Of a stretch of 64,000 nucleotides of DNA, positions 33,452 through 42,972 are shown piece after piece (positions within the stretch are counted from its first letter, which is position 1; the number at the start of each line of letters is the position of its first letter). Source of the DNA: Streptococcus zalophi (GTDB lineage Bacteria > Bacillota > Bacilli > Lactobacillales > Streptococcaceae); contig NZ_JAENBP010000004.1 of assembly GCF_016481285.1 (NCBI RefSeq), forward strand, positions 62,001 through 126,000. Direction: 5' to 3'. The translations under genes were made by a program, and so were the position numbers. The notes beneath the pieces were generated by a model that ran no database searches, was not told the DNA's origin, and saw nothing but the letters and a program-made list of their open reading frames with translations.

Positions 33452-33991
33452 TTGAAAGTGATTGCTGGTCAATTTCGTGGTAGACCACTTATTACCCTAG
33501 ATGGCAAAACCACGCGACCAACCTCAGATAAAGTCAAAGGTGCTATTTTTAGTATGATTGGTCCCTTTTTTGACGGTGGTAGGGCCTTGGATCTTTTTTC
33601 TGGCAGTGGGAGTTTAGGCATTGAAGCTGTTTCAAGAGGCATGTCAGAAGCAGTTTTGGTAGAAAAAGATTATCGTGCTCAAAAAGTCATTGCAGAAAAC
33701 ATTAAAATGACTAAGACTAAAAACCAATTGAAACTCTTAAAGATGGATGCTAAAAAAGCATTAGCCCAATTAGATGGTCAATTTGACTTAGTTTTATTAG
33801 ACCCACCATATGCTAAAGAAGAGATTGTCAAGACGATTTCTCAACTAGAAGAGCTAGGTCTTCTTTCAAAAGATGTGATGATTGTTTGTGAAACAGATAA
33901 AACTGTATCACTACCAAAAGAAGTTAGTGATTTTGGAATTTGGAAACAAAAAACTTATGGAATTAGTAAGGTAACCGTTTATGTCAGATAA
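33452..33991 (+). CDS. rsmD: 16S rRNA (guanine966-N2)-methyltransferase
   Basis: A 179-residue Rossmann-fold methyltransferase. SAM motif I is ALDLFSGSGSLGIEAVSRG, and the catalytic motif is LVLLDPPYAKEE (a DPPY type N-methyltransferase). It methylates 16S rRNA at G966 in the 30S subunit. TTG at 33452 is supported by AGGAGG 7 bases upstream. The stop overlaps the start of coaD by 11 bases, so the two are coupled. Confidence 0.94.
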   Translation: MKVIAGQFRGRPLITLDGKTTRPTSDKVKGAIFSMIGPFFDGGRALDLFSGSGSLGIEAVSRGMSEAVLVEKDYRAQKVIAENIKMTKTKNQLKLLKMDAKKALAQLDGQFDLVLLDPPYAKEEIVKTISQLEELGLLSKDVMIVCETDKTVSLPKEVSDFGIWKQKTYGISKVTVYVR

Positions 33992-34481
33992 AATAGGATT
34001 ATATACAGGCACATTTGACCCAGTCACAACGGGTCATATTGATGTCATTAAAAGAGCAGCAAAGCTAGTTGATAAACTCTATGTTGGTTTGTTTTACAAT
34101 AAGGAAAAAACCACCTTGTTTTCTAAAGAGCTAAGAGAAAAGATGCTTGTCAATGCTTTGGCAGAATTTGATAATATCATAGTGATAACGTCTAGTAATA
34201 CCTTAACTGTTGATGTTGCCAAAAAAATTGGTGCCAGTGTGTTGATTAGAGGGATAAGAAATTCTGAAGATTTGAATTATGAGATGGGGCTTGAGTTTTT
34301 TAATCATCATCTGTCTTCAACTATTGAAACGGTTTATCTGTTATCAAAACCTAGTTTGCAATCGATTAGTTCAAGTCGTGTGAGAGAATTATTGCACTTT
34401 AAGCAAGATATTTCTCAGTTTGTCCCAAATAGTGTCGTAGAAGAATTGGAGAGAATTAGTGAAAACAATAAAACAATTTAA
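33981..34481 (+). CDS. coaD: Phosphopantetheine adenylyltransferase
   Basis: A 166-residue nucleotidyltransferase for the penultimate step of coenzyme A synthesis. It has the N-terminal TGTFDPVTTGHID (residues 9-21, the T/HxGH motif), a RGIRNSEDLNYE loop and the C-terminal SISSSRVREL motif. It overlaps rsmD at the 5' end and the sepM-like gene at the 3' end by 23 bases. Confidence 0.96.
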   Translation: MSDKIGLYTGTFDPVTTGHIDVIKRAAKLVDKLYVGLFYNKEKTTLFSKELREKMLVNALAEFDNIIVITSSNTLTVDVAKKIGASVLIRGIRNSEDLNYEMGLEFFNHHLSSTIETVYLLSKPSLQSISSSRVRELLHFKQDISQFVPNSVVEELERISENNKTI

Positions 34482-35499
34482 ATGGTGGTTCGTTACTCTT
34501 TTTACAGTATTATTTATGATTGGTGCGGTTGCGATTCCTCTTCCTTATTACATGGAAACCCCAGGTGGTGCTTATGATATTAGAAGTGTTTTAACCGTTA
34601 ATGAAACAGATGATAATGATGAAGGTTCTTATAACTTTGTTGCGGTAACTGTGAGTCGTGCTAGCCTTGCACAAATTATCTATTCTTGGCTCACACCTTT
34701 TGCAGATATTACAAGTATTGAAGAGACAACCGGTGGCTATAGTCAAGAAGACTACTGGCGTATCAATCAGTTTTACATGGAGACTTCACAAAATAGTGCC
34801 ATTTACCAAGCCTTAAAGTTGGCTGGGAAAGAAGCTAAATTAGACTATCAAGGGGTTTATGTTCTTAGTGTTTCTGAGGATTCAACCTTTAAAAATGTCC
34901 TCAATCTTGCTGATACTGTAACAGGTGTTAATGGTAAAAGCTTTGAGTCTTCACAAGATTTGATTAACTATGTGGGTGGATTAAGCATTGGTGATGATGT
35001 TACCGTTCAATACACGTCAAATGGCAATGAGGAAAGTGCTACTGGTAAAATTATAAAACTAGAAAATGGTAAAAATGGTATCGGTATTGGTTTAGTTGAT
35101 CATACTGAAGTTAATACTGAAATTCCAGTAACCTTTAACACTGAAGGTGTTGGTGGACCTAGTGCTGGCTTGATGTTTACTCTTGATATTTATGACCAAC
35201 TCATTGATGAGGATTTAAGAAAGGGACGTATTATTGCTGGAACAGGAACCATTGAACAAGATGGTTCTGTCGGTGATATTGGTGGCATTGATAAAAAAGT
35301 TGTCTCTGCTGATGAGATTGGTGCTAGCATTTTCTTTGCTCCTAACAATCCAGTGCCTGATGAACTCAAAAAAATAAACCCTGACGCCAAAACCAATTAT
35401 GAAGAAGCTTTAGAAGCTGCTAAGGCATTAAAAACAGACATGACAATTGTTCCTGTTAAGACAGTGGAAGAAGCGATTGCATATTTAAGAGAACATTAA
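34459..35499 (+). CDS. sepM: PDZ/Lon-type membrane serine protease, SepM/YlbL-like
   Basis: A 346-residue protein: one N-terminal membrane helix (WWFVTLFTVLFMIGAVAI), a PDZ domain about 130-205, and a Lon-type S16 protease domain with Ser235 (GVGGPSAGLMF) and a Lys at 279/280 (GGIDKKVVSA) as the Ser-Lys dyad. In S. mutans the orthologue downstream of coaD, SepM, trims the competence pheromone outside the membrane. A pheromone role here is only inferred. The GTG start overlaps coaD. Confidence 0.9.
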   Translation: MKTIKQFKWWFVTLFTVLFMIGAVAIPLPYYMETPGGAYDIRSVLTVNETDDNDEGSYNFVAVTVSRASLAQIIYSWLTPFADITSIEETTGGYSQEDYWRINQFYMETSQNSAIYQALKLAGKEAKLDYQGVYVLSVSEDSTFKNVLNLADTVTGVNGKSFESSQDLINYVGGLSIGDDVTVQYTSNGNEESATGKIIKLENGKNGIGIGLVDHTEVNTEIPVTFNTEGVGGPSAGLMFTLDIYDQLIDEDLRKGRIIAGTGTIEQDGSVGDIGGIDKKVVSADEIGASIFFAPNNPVPDELKKINPDAKTNYEEALEAAKALKTDMTIVPVKTVEEAIAYLREH

Positions 35500-35504
35500 A
35501 AGTG

Positions 35505-35543
35505 AACGAAATGCAGAAATAAATTATTCTGTGTTTCGTTTTT
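35505..35543 (+). terminator. Terminator after sepM-like gene
   Basis: AACGAAATGCAGAA and TTCTGTGTTTCGTT pair over 14 bp including G-U pairs, followed by TTT. Confidence 0.82.
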
Positions 35544-35697
35544 GTTAGGTAGTTATATCATCAAATATGTTGTTAATCTTTTGTCTTCACTTACAAAAAA
35601 AGAAAAATAGTGTATAATGATTAGGTTAAGAAAAATAAATTATCCTTAAATAATAACGTTAAAAATGACCTACAAAAATTAAAACGAAAGGAAGATT

Positions 35698-36288
35698 ATG
35701 AGAAAAGAAGTAGACCCTGAATTATTTAATTACAATAAATTTCCCGGTCCTCAATTTGTGTCATTTGATAATATCGTGAAATCAGATGAGATTCAGTTTA
35801 CCATGCTTGAAAATTTCAAAAATGCTTTTGACACAACCAGTTTTAGCCAACGTTTTTCAGAATTAATGCTGAAATATGATTACATTGTTGGGGATTGGGC
35901 GAGCGACCAACTTCGTCTAAAAGGCTTTTATAAAGATGATAAGAAGACGACCAATTCTTTGAAAATTAGTCGTTTAGAAGACTATTTAAAAGAGTATTGT
36001 AGTTTTGGTTGTGCTTATTTTGTTTTAGAAAATAAAGAACCAAAAGAGATGCCTAAAGAAGAATTCAAAGGACGTCCTAGAAAACGTAGACCAAGACGTA
36101 AAAAATCATCAAATCAAAATTCCAAGGCTTCTCAAACAAATAAAAATCAAAAAGAATCATCCAAAAATCAAAATTTTCAGCTAAAGAAAACAAAACGCAA
36201 AAAACAGGTTAAAAATCAACAAAAAGAGAAGTCTCAAAAAAATGGAGACAATGAATTTATTATCAGGAAAAAAGGAAATAACAAATGA
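35698..36288 (+). CDS. yutD: YutD family protein with basic tail
   Basis: A 196-residue protein. The first 120 residues match the YutD family ([36 protein letters not shown]). The remainder is a low-complexity lysine/asparagine/glutamine tail, probably disordered and possibly nucleic-acid-binding. AAAGGAAG precedes the ATG. The stop overlaps rlmN (ATGA), so the two are coupled. Function unknown. Confidence 0.88.
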   Translation: MRKEVDPELFNYNKFPGPQFVSFDNIVKSDEIQFTMLENFKNAFDTTSFSQRFSELMLKYDYIVGDWASDQLRLKGFYKDDKKTTNSLKISRLEDYLKEYCSFGCAYFVLENKEPKEMPKEEFKGRPRKRRPRRKKSSNQNSKASQTNKNQKESSKNQNFQLKKTKRKKQVKNQQKEKSQKNGDNEFIIRKKGNNK

Positions 36289-37349
36289 AACCTTCTATAT
36301 ATGGGCTCACCCGTGAAGAAGTGATTAAGTGGGCATTAGATAACGGTGAAAAAAAGTTTCGTGCCAAACAAATATGGGATTGGTTGTATCGTAAACGTAT
36401 TCAACAATTTGACGAAATGACAAATGTTTCTAAGGTTACCATTGATAAATTAAAGGAGCAGTTTTGTCTTAACCCACTAACTCAAAAAATTGTTCAAGAA
36501 TCTTCTGACGGTACTGTCAAGTACTTGTTTGAATTACCGGATGGCATGTTGATTGAAACAGTATTGATGAGACAACATTATGGCTTATCAGTTTGTGTGA
36601 CAACACAAGTTGGTTGTAATATTGGTTGTACGTTTTGTGCGAGTGGTCTCATTAAAAAACAAAGAGATTTAACAAGTGGAGAAATAACTGCTCAAATCAT
36701 GCTGGTTCAAAAATACTTTGATGACAGAAATCTAGGTGAGCGCGTGAGCCATGTCGTGGTGATGGGGATTGGCGAACCATTTGACAACTACAAAAATGTC
36801 CTCTCCTTTTTAAAAACGATTAATGATGACAATGGGCTTGCTATTGGTGCTCGTCACATCACTGTTTCAACCTCTGGTTTAGCACACAAAATAAAAGAGT
36901 TTGCTAATGAAGGGATTCAAGTGAACTTAGCTGTTTCTCTTCATGCCCCTAATAATGACTTAAGAACTAGCATTATGAAGATTAATCGCGCTTTTCCGCT
37001 TGAGAAATTATTTGATGCCATTCATTACTATATTCAAACAACCAATCGTCGAGTGACATTTGAATACATCATGTTAAATGAAGTCAACGATAGTGTTAAA
37101 GAAGCAACTGAGTTGAGTCAGTTATTAAAAGACATTAAAAAATTGTCCTATGTCAACTTAATCCCGTATAATCCAGTGTCAGAGCATGATCAATACAGTA
37201 GAAGTCCCAAAAATCGAGTATCGGCTTTTTATGATGTTCTAAAAAAACATGGCATTAATTGTGTGGTGAGACAAGAACATGGTACAGATATTGATGCAGC
37301 CTGTGGTCAATTAAGATCAAAAACAATGAAAAAAGAGATGGCTGTATAA
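36285..37349 (+). CDS. rlmN: 23S rRNA (adenine2503-C2)-methyltransferase, also tRNA A37
   Basis: A 354-residue radical-SAM enzyme. The cluster motif CNIGCTFC gives Cys111, Cys115 and Cys118. [20 protein letters not shown] and the late cysteine in AACGQLRS, used in the methyl-transfer mechanism, are present. It methylates A2503 of 23S rRNA and influences translation fidelity. Length is as usual for the family. Confidence 0.96.
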   Translation: MKPSIYGLTREEVIKWALDNGEKKFRAKQIWDWLYRKRIQQFDEMTNVSKVTIDKLKEQFCLNPLTQKIVQESSDGTVKYLFELPDGMLIETVLMRQHYGLSVCVTTQVGCNIGCTFCASGLIKKQRDLTSGEITAQIMLVQKYFDDRNLGERVSHVVVMGIGEPFDNYKNVLSFLKTINDDNGLAIGARHITVSTSGLAHKIKEFANEGIQVNLAVSLHAPNNDLRTSIMKINRAFPLEKLFDAIHYYIQTTNRRVTFEYIMLNEVNDSVKEATELSQLLKDIKKLSYVNLIPYNPVSEHDQYSRSPKNRVSAFYDVLKKHGINCVVRQEHGTDIDAACGQLRSKTMKKEMAV

Positions 37350-37412
37350 TGGCAACCTGATATAAAAAAATGATAGTTGATGTCGTGTCAGTCACAAAGG
37401 AGGAAAGAAATT

Positions 37413-37934
37413 TTGAAAAAGGCATTTGATCAGAATTTTACTCTAAAACCAAACTATCGTCTTTTGATGTTCTTTTTGGTGGGTCTTTACGCTCTATTCA
37501 TTGGTCTACTTTGTTTTACCCCTCAAATCAACATTTCAGGCTTTGAAACACCCGGAATAGAGCATTATGGTCGTGTTGTAGTTCTTTTAACACCTTTTAA
37601 CTCCTTAATTAATGCTGGCCAAGCAAATAATGTTTGGGAATTTCTTTGGATTATTTTTCAAAATGTCACCAATGTTTTCTTGCTCTATCCACTTATTTTA
37701 GGACTCTTATTTTTGTTCCCCAAATTAGGATCAGTTAAAAAAATTGCTCTACTTAGTTTTCTACTCAGTTTAGGAATTGAATTGACTCAAATCCTTTTAG
37801 ATATTTTAATTGAAGCTAATCGTGTTTTTGAAATTGATGACTTATGGACCAATACCCTTGGTGGTTTATTAGCTCTGCTTACTTATAATTGGATGAAACA
37901 TCAGCATCAACGTCATAAAAAACCTCTGTCTTAA
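37413..37934 (+). CDS. VanZ family membrane protein
   Basis: A 173-residue protein with about four membrane helices and the VanZ-like pattern (FTPQ after helix 1, FLLSLGIELTQILL, RVFEIDDLWTNTLGGLLALL). VanZ proteins are linked to low-level teicoplanin resistance in some species, but most are of unknown function. AGGAGG 9 bases before the TTG at 37413 fixes the start; an earlier in-frame start at 37377 lacks a site. The gene follows rlmN at a short distance and is closed by a strong terminator. Confidence 0.85.
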   Translation: MKKAFDQNFTLKPNYRLLMFFLVGLYALFIGLLCFTPQINISGFETPGIEHYGRVVVLLTPFNSLINAGQANNVWEFLWIIFQNVTNVFLLYPLILGLLFLFPKLGSVKKIALLSFLLSLGIELTQILLDILIEANRVFEIDDLWTNTLGGLLALLTYNWMKHQHQRHKKPLS

Positions 37935-37946
37935 CAGAGGTTTTTT
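37918..37946 (+). terminator. Terminator of the yutD-rlmN-vanZ operon
   Basis: AAAAACCTCTGT and ACAGAGGTTTTT are perfect arms around CTTA; the stop codon lies inside the hairpin. Confidence 0.93.
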
Positions 37947-38027
37947 ATGATGACATGTTTTTTTAAAGAAGATTAATTGTTTTATCAAAGAATATCAAGA
38001 TTTAAATGAAACGGATTAGGAGAGTAA

Positions 38028-38090
38028 ATGGAAATACACAGTTCTCAATCTACTAAACAACTATTTCAGCTGCTTAAACACAAAAAATAG
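38028..38090 (+). CDS. Possible 20-residue leader or orphan peptide
   Basis: An ATG at 38028 follows TAGGAGAG at good spacing and opens a 20-codon frame (MEIHSSQSTKQLFQLLKHKK). It lies in the 296-base gap between the vanZ terminator and the dehydrogenase operon, upstream of that operon's main promoter. I do not recognise it. The ribosome site is the only support; no promoter or terminator of its own is evident. Confidence 0.3.
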   Translation: MEIHSSQSTKQLFQLLKHKK

Positions 38091-38148
38091 AGTGATTATA
38101 TAAGATAAACAATTTCTTGTCCTTGACTCAATAATTTGGGCTATTTTT

Positions 38149-38198
38149 TTGAATTTATATTTTAGAGTGCTATAATTAAATTGAAGAAAACGTTTTCT
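38149..38198 (+). promoter_or_regulatory. Promoter and cre box of the 2-oxoacid dehydrogenase operon
   Basis: TTGAAT (38149-38154), 16 bases, TATAAT (38171-38176) with an extended TG. AGAAAACGTTTTCT at 38185-38198, a perfect palindrome matching 12 of 14 cre positions, covers the start region and predicts CcpA repression. Confidence 0.75.
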
Positions 38199-38230
38199 AT
38201 TTTTTGCTACTTTAAGAAAGGAGTGAAAAA

Positions 38231-39571
38231 GTGAAACAATATGACATTTTAATTATAGGTGCAGGACCAGGTGGTTATGTAGCAGCGGAAGAAGCAGCTA
38301 AAAATGGGAAAAAGGTAGCCGTTATTGAGCGCTCTAAAATAGGCGGTACCTGTTTAAACGTAGGTTGTATCCCGTCCAAAACCTATTTACAACACAGTCA
38401 CTGGCTTCAAACATTTAAGGAAGCCGAGCAATTTGGTATTCATTCAGAAATAAGGAGGATTGATTTTTCAAAGTTAGTTGATCGTAAAAATCAGGTTGTA
38501 TCAACTTTACAAGCAGGAATTCATTCAACCTTCAAAGGCTTAGGCATCGATTTTATTGAAGGAGAAGCTGAATTTGTCAAAGAGAAACAGTTTAAAGTCA
38601 ATAACCAACTGTTTTCAGGGAAAAACATTATCTTAGCAACGGGTAGTCATCCCTATGTTCCACCAATCAATGGTATTGATAAGGTTTCCTATCTAACAAC
38701 TGATACTTTTTTTGATGTCAAAAAATTGCCTCAAAAATTGGTTATTATTGGCGGTGGTGTTATTGCTATTGAATTAGCCTTTGCCATGGCACCATTAGGT
38801 GTTGATGTAACAGTTGTTGAAGTGGCTCCAGAAATTTTATTAACAGAGGATGACGCTGCTCGTAAAATCATCAAAAAAGAATTAACATCTCATTTGGGTG
38901 TTAAGATTTTTGAGCGTGCCAAAATTCAAATGATTACAAAGGATAAAGTACTTTTAGAGTCTAAAGAAATTGCTTATAGTCATTTACTAGTTGCGACTGG
39001 ACGTAAACCTAACCTTGATTTAGTGCAAGCAATGGGGCTAGAGTTAACCAGCCGACAATTTGTAAAAGTGGACGATTATTATGAAACCTCTCAGCCAGGC
39101 GTCTATGCTATTGGCGATCTCATTGAATCGTACATGTTGGCTCATGTTGCTAGTAAAGAAGGCATCAAGGCTGTTAAAGCCATTTTAAGAAATGCCGAGG
39201 AAGTACTTGATCAAACATCAGTTCCCAGAGCGTTATATACCAATCCTGAAGTAGCCTCTTTTGGCTTATCAGAAGCAGAAGCCAAAGAAGCTGGCTATGA
39301 TCCAATTGTTAAGGAACTTCCTTTTTCTTACAATGGTCGAGCTATTGCTTCAAATGAAACGAAAGGATTTGTCAAACTGATTTCAGAGAAAAAATACCAT
39401 CAAATTTTAGGAGCTGTTATTGTTGGACCTCATAGCACGGATTTGTTGCAGAGTCTCATTCTTTTGAAAGATACTGAAGCTACTTATGACCAGGTCGTTG
39501 AATCTATTTTTGCCCATCCTACAGTCTCAGAACTTATTCAAGAAGTCTCAAAAAATGTCGTTACCCAATAA
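38231..39571 (+). CDS. acoL: Dihydrolipoamide dehydrogenase (E3)
   Basis: A 446-residue FAD flavoprotein that reoxidises the lipoyl group of E2 and reduces NAD. The FAD motif is IIGAGPGGYVAAEEA; the redox disulfide is Cys41/Cys46 in GGTCLNVGCIPSK; the NAD motif is IIGGGVIAIELAFAMA; the C-terminal FAHPTVSELIQE carries the catalytic His-Glu. It lacks an attached lipoyl domain. AAAGGAG precedes the GTG start. In this operon E3 comes first, whereas S. pyogenes places it last. Confidence 0.93.
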   Translation: MKQYDILIIGAGPGGYVAAEEAAKNGKKVAVIERSKIGGTCLNVGCIPSKTYLQHSHWLQTFKEAEQFGIHSEIRRIDFSKLVDRKNQVVSTLQAGIHSTFKGLGIDFIEGEAEFVKEKQFKVNNQLFSGKNIILATGSHPYVPPINGIDKVSYLTTDTFFDVKKLPQKLVIIGGGVIAIELAFAMAPLGVDVTVVEVAPEILLTEDDAARKIIKKELTSHLGVKIFERAKIQMITKDKVLLESKEIAYSHLLVATGRKPNLDLVQAMGLELTSRQFVKVDDYYETSQPGVYAIGDLIESYMLAHVASKEGIKAVKAILRNAEEVLDQTSVPRALYTNPEVASFGLSEAEAKEAGYDPIVKELPFSYNGRAIASNETKGFVKLISEKKYHQILGAVIVGPHSTDLLQSLILLKDTEATYDQVVESIFAHPTVSELIQEVSKNVVTQ

Positions 39572-39601
39572 ATCTAGAGTATTTGTGAAGGAGGATTTAT
39601 G

Positions 39602-40675
39602 ATGTCACATTATCAAGACTTACCAAAAGAGTTGATGGCGTCAAAACGTCAACTGAATACGTTTGAAACGTTTGATGTTACCATTAAAACTGTTGATGAT
39701 TTACAAGTAGGAGATATCCCAAAAGAAAAAATTAAATCCATCTATAAGACAATGTGGGATATCCGCAATTTTGAAGAGAGTGCCCGTCGCTTCTTTGCAG
39801 CTGGGGACATTCCAGGATTTGTTCATTTATATGCTGGTGAGGAAGCTATTGCTACCGGCGTTTGTGCCAGTCTAACAGATGAAGATTATATTACTTCAAC
39901 ACACAGAGGCCATGGTCATTGCGTGGCAAAAGGTGGAGACCTTAAAGGGATGATGGCAGAGATTTTTGGTAAATCTACTGGTCTCGGTAAGGGTAAAGGT
40001 GGCTCCATGCATATTGCTGATTTAGATAAGGGAATTCTAGGAGCTAACGGAATGGTTGGTGGCGGTTTTGGATTAGCTATCGGAGCTGCCATGCGAAATA
40101 AATATCTGAAAACGGATAGTGTAGCGGTATGTTTCTTTGGAGAAGGTGCAGCCAATGAAGGAAACTTCCATGAATGTTTGAATATGGCCTCTATTTGGAA
40201 ACTTCCTGTTGTCTTCGTTAACGAAAACAACATATTTGCAGAATCAACACCTCAATGGTATTCATCTGGTTCCCCAACAATTGCTGAAAGAGCTTTAGCA
40301 TATAATATGCCTGGCGTTCGTGTCAATGGCAAAGATTTATTTGCTGTTTATGAGGTTGCTAAGGATGCTATTGAACGCGCTCGCAGTGGTCAAGGTCCAA
40401 CTTTAATTGAAGCGGTAACTTACCGTAATTATGGACACTTTGAAGGGGATGAACAGAAATATAAGGCTCCAGAAGGGCTTGAAAAAGACTGGGCTGATGT
40501 AGATGCTTTAGATGTTTTCAAGGATTATGTTTTGAAAGAAGGTTTACTCACAGAAGATGAGCTTTCAGAAATTGAGAAAGAATCTGAAGATGATATAGAA
40601 GCCGCTATTGCATTTGCCCAAGAAAGTCCAATTCCTAAACCAGAAGCCTTATTAGAAGACGTCTTTGCAGAATAA
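39602..40675 (+). CDS. acoA: 2-oxoacid (pyruvate/acetoin) dehydrogenase E1 alpha subunit
   Basis: A 357-residue thiamine-diphosphate-dependent E1 alpha. Motifs: HRGHGHCVAKGGD, the GKGGSMHIADL phosphorylation-loop region, and the cofactor motif GEGAANEGNFHECLNMASIWKLP with VVFVNENN. It decarboxylates the 2-oxoacid with E1 beta. AGGAGG is 7 bases from ATG 39602 and 4 from ATG 39599, so 39602 is preferred. The acoA-type operon in streptococci acts as pyruvate dehydrogenase in late growth; acetoin as a substrate is possible. Confidence 0.92.
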   Translation: MSHYQDLPKELMASKRQLNTFETFDVTIKTVDDLQVGDIPKEKIKSIYKTMWDIRNFEESARRFFAAGDIPGFVHLYAGEEAIATGVCASLTDEDYITSTHRGHGHCVAKGGDLKGMMAEIFGKSTGLGKGKGGSMHIADLDKGILGANGMVGGGFGLAIGAAMRNKYLKTDSVAVCFFGEGAANEGNFHECLNMASIWKLPVVFVNENNIFAESTPQWYSSGSPTIAERALAYNMPGVRVNGKDLFAVYEVAKDAIERARSGQGPTLIEAVTYRNYGHFEGDEQKYKAPEGLEKDWADVDALDVFKDYVLKEGLLTEDELSEIEKESEDDIEAAIAFAQESPIPKPEALLEDVFAE

Positions 40676-40693
40676 TATGAAGGAGGATTTACA

Positions 40694-41725
40694 ATGTCTA
40701 GACAAATATTATTTATGAAGGCCATTAATGAAGCACTTGATCAAGCAATGGCAAAAGATGACACTGTGGTTCTACTTGGAGAGGATATAGCTGGTGGTAT
40801 CACGGTAAATCATCTTGAAAATGAAAATCAAGAGGCTTGGGGAGGTGTTATGGGCGTCACTAAAGGCTTAATGCCTAAATATGGTCGTGATCGTGTCATT
40901 GATACCCCAATATCAGAACATGGTTACATGTCTGCTTCTGTAGGGATGGCCTTAACAGGTTTACGACCAGTCCCTGAATTAATGTTTAATGACTTTATCG
41001 GTTTTTGTTTTGATGCTTTATTAGGGCAAGGATCAAAAATGCGCTATATGTTTGGTGGCAAGGCAAAAGTTCCAATGACTGTCAGAACTATGCATGGTGC
41101 AGGGGCGTCTGCAGCAGCTCAACACTCAGGCTCATACTATGGTCTTTTTGGTTCAATACCTGGAATCAAGGTAGTTGTTCCAGCAACACCATATGATGCT
41201 AAGGGATTATTGTTATCAGCTATTGAAGACGATAATATCGTTATTTTCTCAGAAGATAAAACCTTATATGGTATGAAAGGTGATGTGCCAGAGGACTATT
41301 ATACTGTTCCAATTGGAAAAGCTGAAGTAAAAAGAGAAGGGAAGGACTTAACAATTGTCACCATTGGTAAAATGTTATATGTTGCTTTTGAAGTGGCTGA
41401 TATGCTTGAAAAAGATGGTATTTCAGTTGAAGTTATTGATCTTCGAACAGTTGCTCCATGGGACAAAGAAACTATCATTGAATCAGTTAAGAAAACTGGC
41501 CGATTAATTGTGGTTGATGAAGCTAATCCTCATAACAACACTGCAACTGATATTGCTTCTGTTGTTACGGATGAAGCATTTGATTATTTGGATGGCCCAA
41601 TTAAATGTGTTTGTGCTCCAAATGTACCCGTTCCATTTGCTTCAAATCTTGAACAAATGTATATCCCTGATGCTCAAAAAGTATTAACTATTGCTTCTGA
41701 ACTCATTGAAGATTTGAAAGCATAG
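40694..41725 (+). CDS. acoB: 2-oxoacid (pyruvate/acetoin) dehydrogenase E1 beta subunit
   Basis: A 343-residue E1 beta that forms the alpha2beta2 enzyme with the preceding gene product. It has the transketolase-type pyrimidine-binding domain (LGEDIAGG, DTPISEHGYMSASVGMALTGLRPVPELMF) and the C-terminal transketolase domain (VEVIDLRTVAPWDKETI). AAGGAGG precedes the ATG. It is spaced 18 bases from acoA. Confidence 0.93.
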   Translation: MSRQILFMKAINEALDQAMAKDDTVVLLGEDIAGGITVNHLENENQEAWGGVMGVTKGLMPKYGRDRVIDTPISEHGYMSASVGMALTGLRPVPELMFNDFIGFCFDALLGQGSKMRYMFGGKAKVPMTVRTMHGAGASAAAQHSGSYYGLFGSIPGIKVVVPATPYDAKGLLLSAIEDDNIVIFSEDKTLYGMKGDVPEDYYTVPIGKAEVKREGKDLTIVTIGKMLYVAFEVADMLEKDGISVEVIDLRTVAPWDKETIIESVKKTGRLIVVDEANPHNNTATDIASVVTDEAFDYLDGPIKCVCAPNVPVPFASNLEQMYIPDAQKVLTIASELIEDLKA

Positions 41726-41739
41726 AAGGGAGGTACATT

Positions 41740-42972
41740 ATGGCTAAAGAAGTAGTAATGCCCAAACTTGGACTAACCATGACAGAAGGTGTCATTGACA
41801 ATTGGTTAGTTAAAGAAGGAGATACTGTTTCAACTGGACAACCCATCTTAGAAATTAGTTCAGAAAAATTAACCAGTGATGTTGAAAGTCCAGCATCTGG
41901 AACGGTCTTAAAGATTCTTTATCATGAAGGAGACACTGTCAAATGTAAAGAACCAATAGCTTTCATTGGACAAGAAGGGGAAGAAGTTTCAGCACAAGAG
42001 AAACAAGAATCGCAAGTAGAAACTGAAAAACAGTCAACTAAAAAAGATATAACAACCTCTAATACAGCCAAAGAAGTAGCAGGCAAAGGTTCAGGTTCAG
42101 ATCGTATTTTCATTACCCCTTTAGCAAAGAAAATTGCTAAAGAAAAAGGCTATAGGATTGAAGAAATCCCTGGAACTGGCGGAAATGGTCGTATCACAAG
42201 AAGGGATGTTGAGAACTTTAAACCAAGCGAAAAAACAAGTTCAGACACTATCTTACAAGCTCAGACCGGAAATGATTACGTTTACGGTTCTGGTCTAGAG
42301 GGCATGCGTAAGACGATTGCAACAAGAATGATGTCTAGTCTGCAAAATGCTGCTCAACTCACCATACACAGAAAAGCAGACATTACCTCATTACTTGATT
42401 TTCGTGTAGAAATTAAAGAACGTGTCAAAACACCATTAGAAAATGGTGAACTTGGCATAACAACATTACTCACTAAGGCAGTTACTAAAGCATTGAGAAA
42501 TCATCCAAATATCAATGTTTGGTATGCTAATGGTCAATTAATTAACAACGAGGAAATTCATATTGGTATAGCTACCTCACTTGATGATGGACTTGTTGTA
42601 CCAGTCATTAAAAATGCTGATAAAATGACATTATCAGAATTAGGTCAGTCCATTAAAGATTTGTCAAATCAGGCTCGTAAAGGCACACTTCCTTCAAACC
42701 TTTATTCTGGTTCAACATTTTCAATTACTAACCTAGGATCAGCAGGTATTGAATATTTCACTCCAATTCTTAATTCACCTGAAGTTGCTATCTTAGGAGT
42801 TGGACAAAGCCAAAAACAACTGGATTTAGATTCAAATGATCAAGTGATTAAAAAATCTTATCTCCCACTCAGTCTAACATTTGACCATCAAATTATTGAT
42901 GGGGCACCTGCTGCAGAGTTTTTGGCAAGTGTTATTGACTATTTAGAAGATCCTTACCAACTGCTATTTTAA
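41740..42972 (+). CDS. acoC: Dihydrolipoamide acetyltransferase (E2)
   Basis: A 410-residue E2 core. One lipoyl domain spans about 1-77 with the lipoylated Lys43 (ISSEKLTSD). A peripheral-subunit-binding domain is about 125-160 (ITPLAKKIAKEKG, GNGRITRRDVENF). The catalytic domain has His383 and Asp387 in FDHQIIDGAPAAEF. It moves the acyl group to coenzyme A. GGGAGG precedes the ATG. No lipoate ligase gene follows, unlike the S. pyogenes operon as I recall it. Confidence 0.93.
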   Translation: MAKEVVMPKLGLTMTEGVIDNWLVKEGDTVSTGQPILEISSEKLTSDVESPASGTVLKILYHEGDTVKCKEPIAFIGQEGEEVSAQEKQESQVETEKQSTKKDITTSNTAKEVAGKGSGSDRIFITPLAKKIAKEKGYRIEEIPGTGGNGRITRRDVENFKPSEKTSSDTILQAQTGNDYVYGSGLEGMRKTIATRMMSSLQNAAQLTIHRKADITSLLDFRVEIKERVKTPLENGELGITTLLTKAVTKALRNHPNINVWYANGQLINNEEIHIGIATSLDDGLVVPVIKNADKMTLSELGQSIKDLSNQARKGTLPSNLYSGSTFSITNLGSAGIEYFTPILNSPEVAILGVGQSQKQLDLDSNDQVIKKSYLPLSLTFDHQIIDGAPAAEFLASVIDYLEDPYQLLF

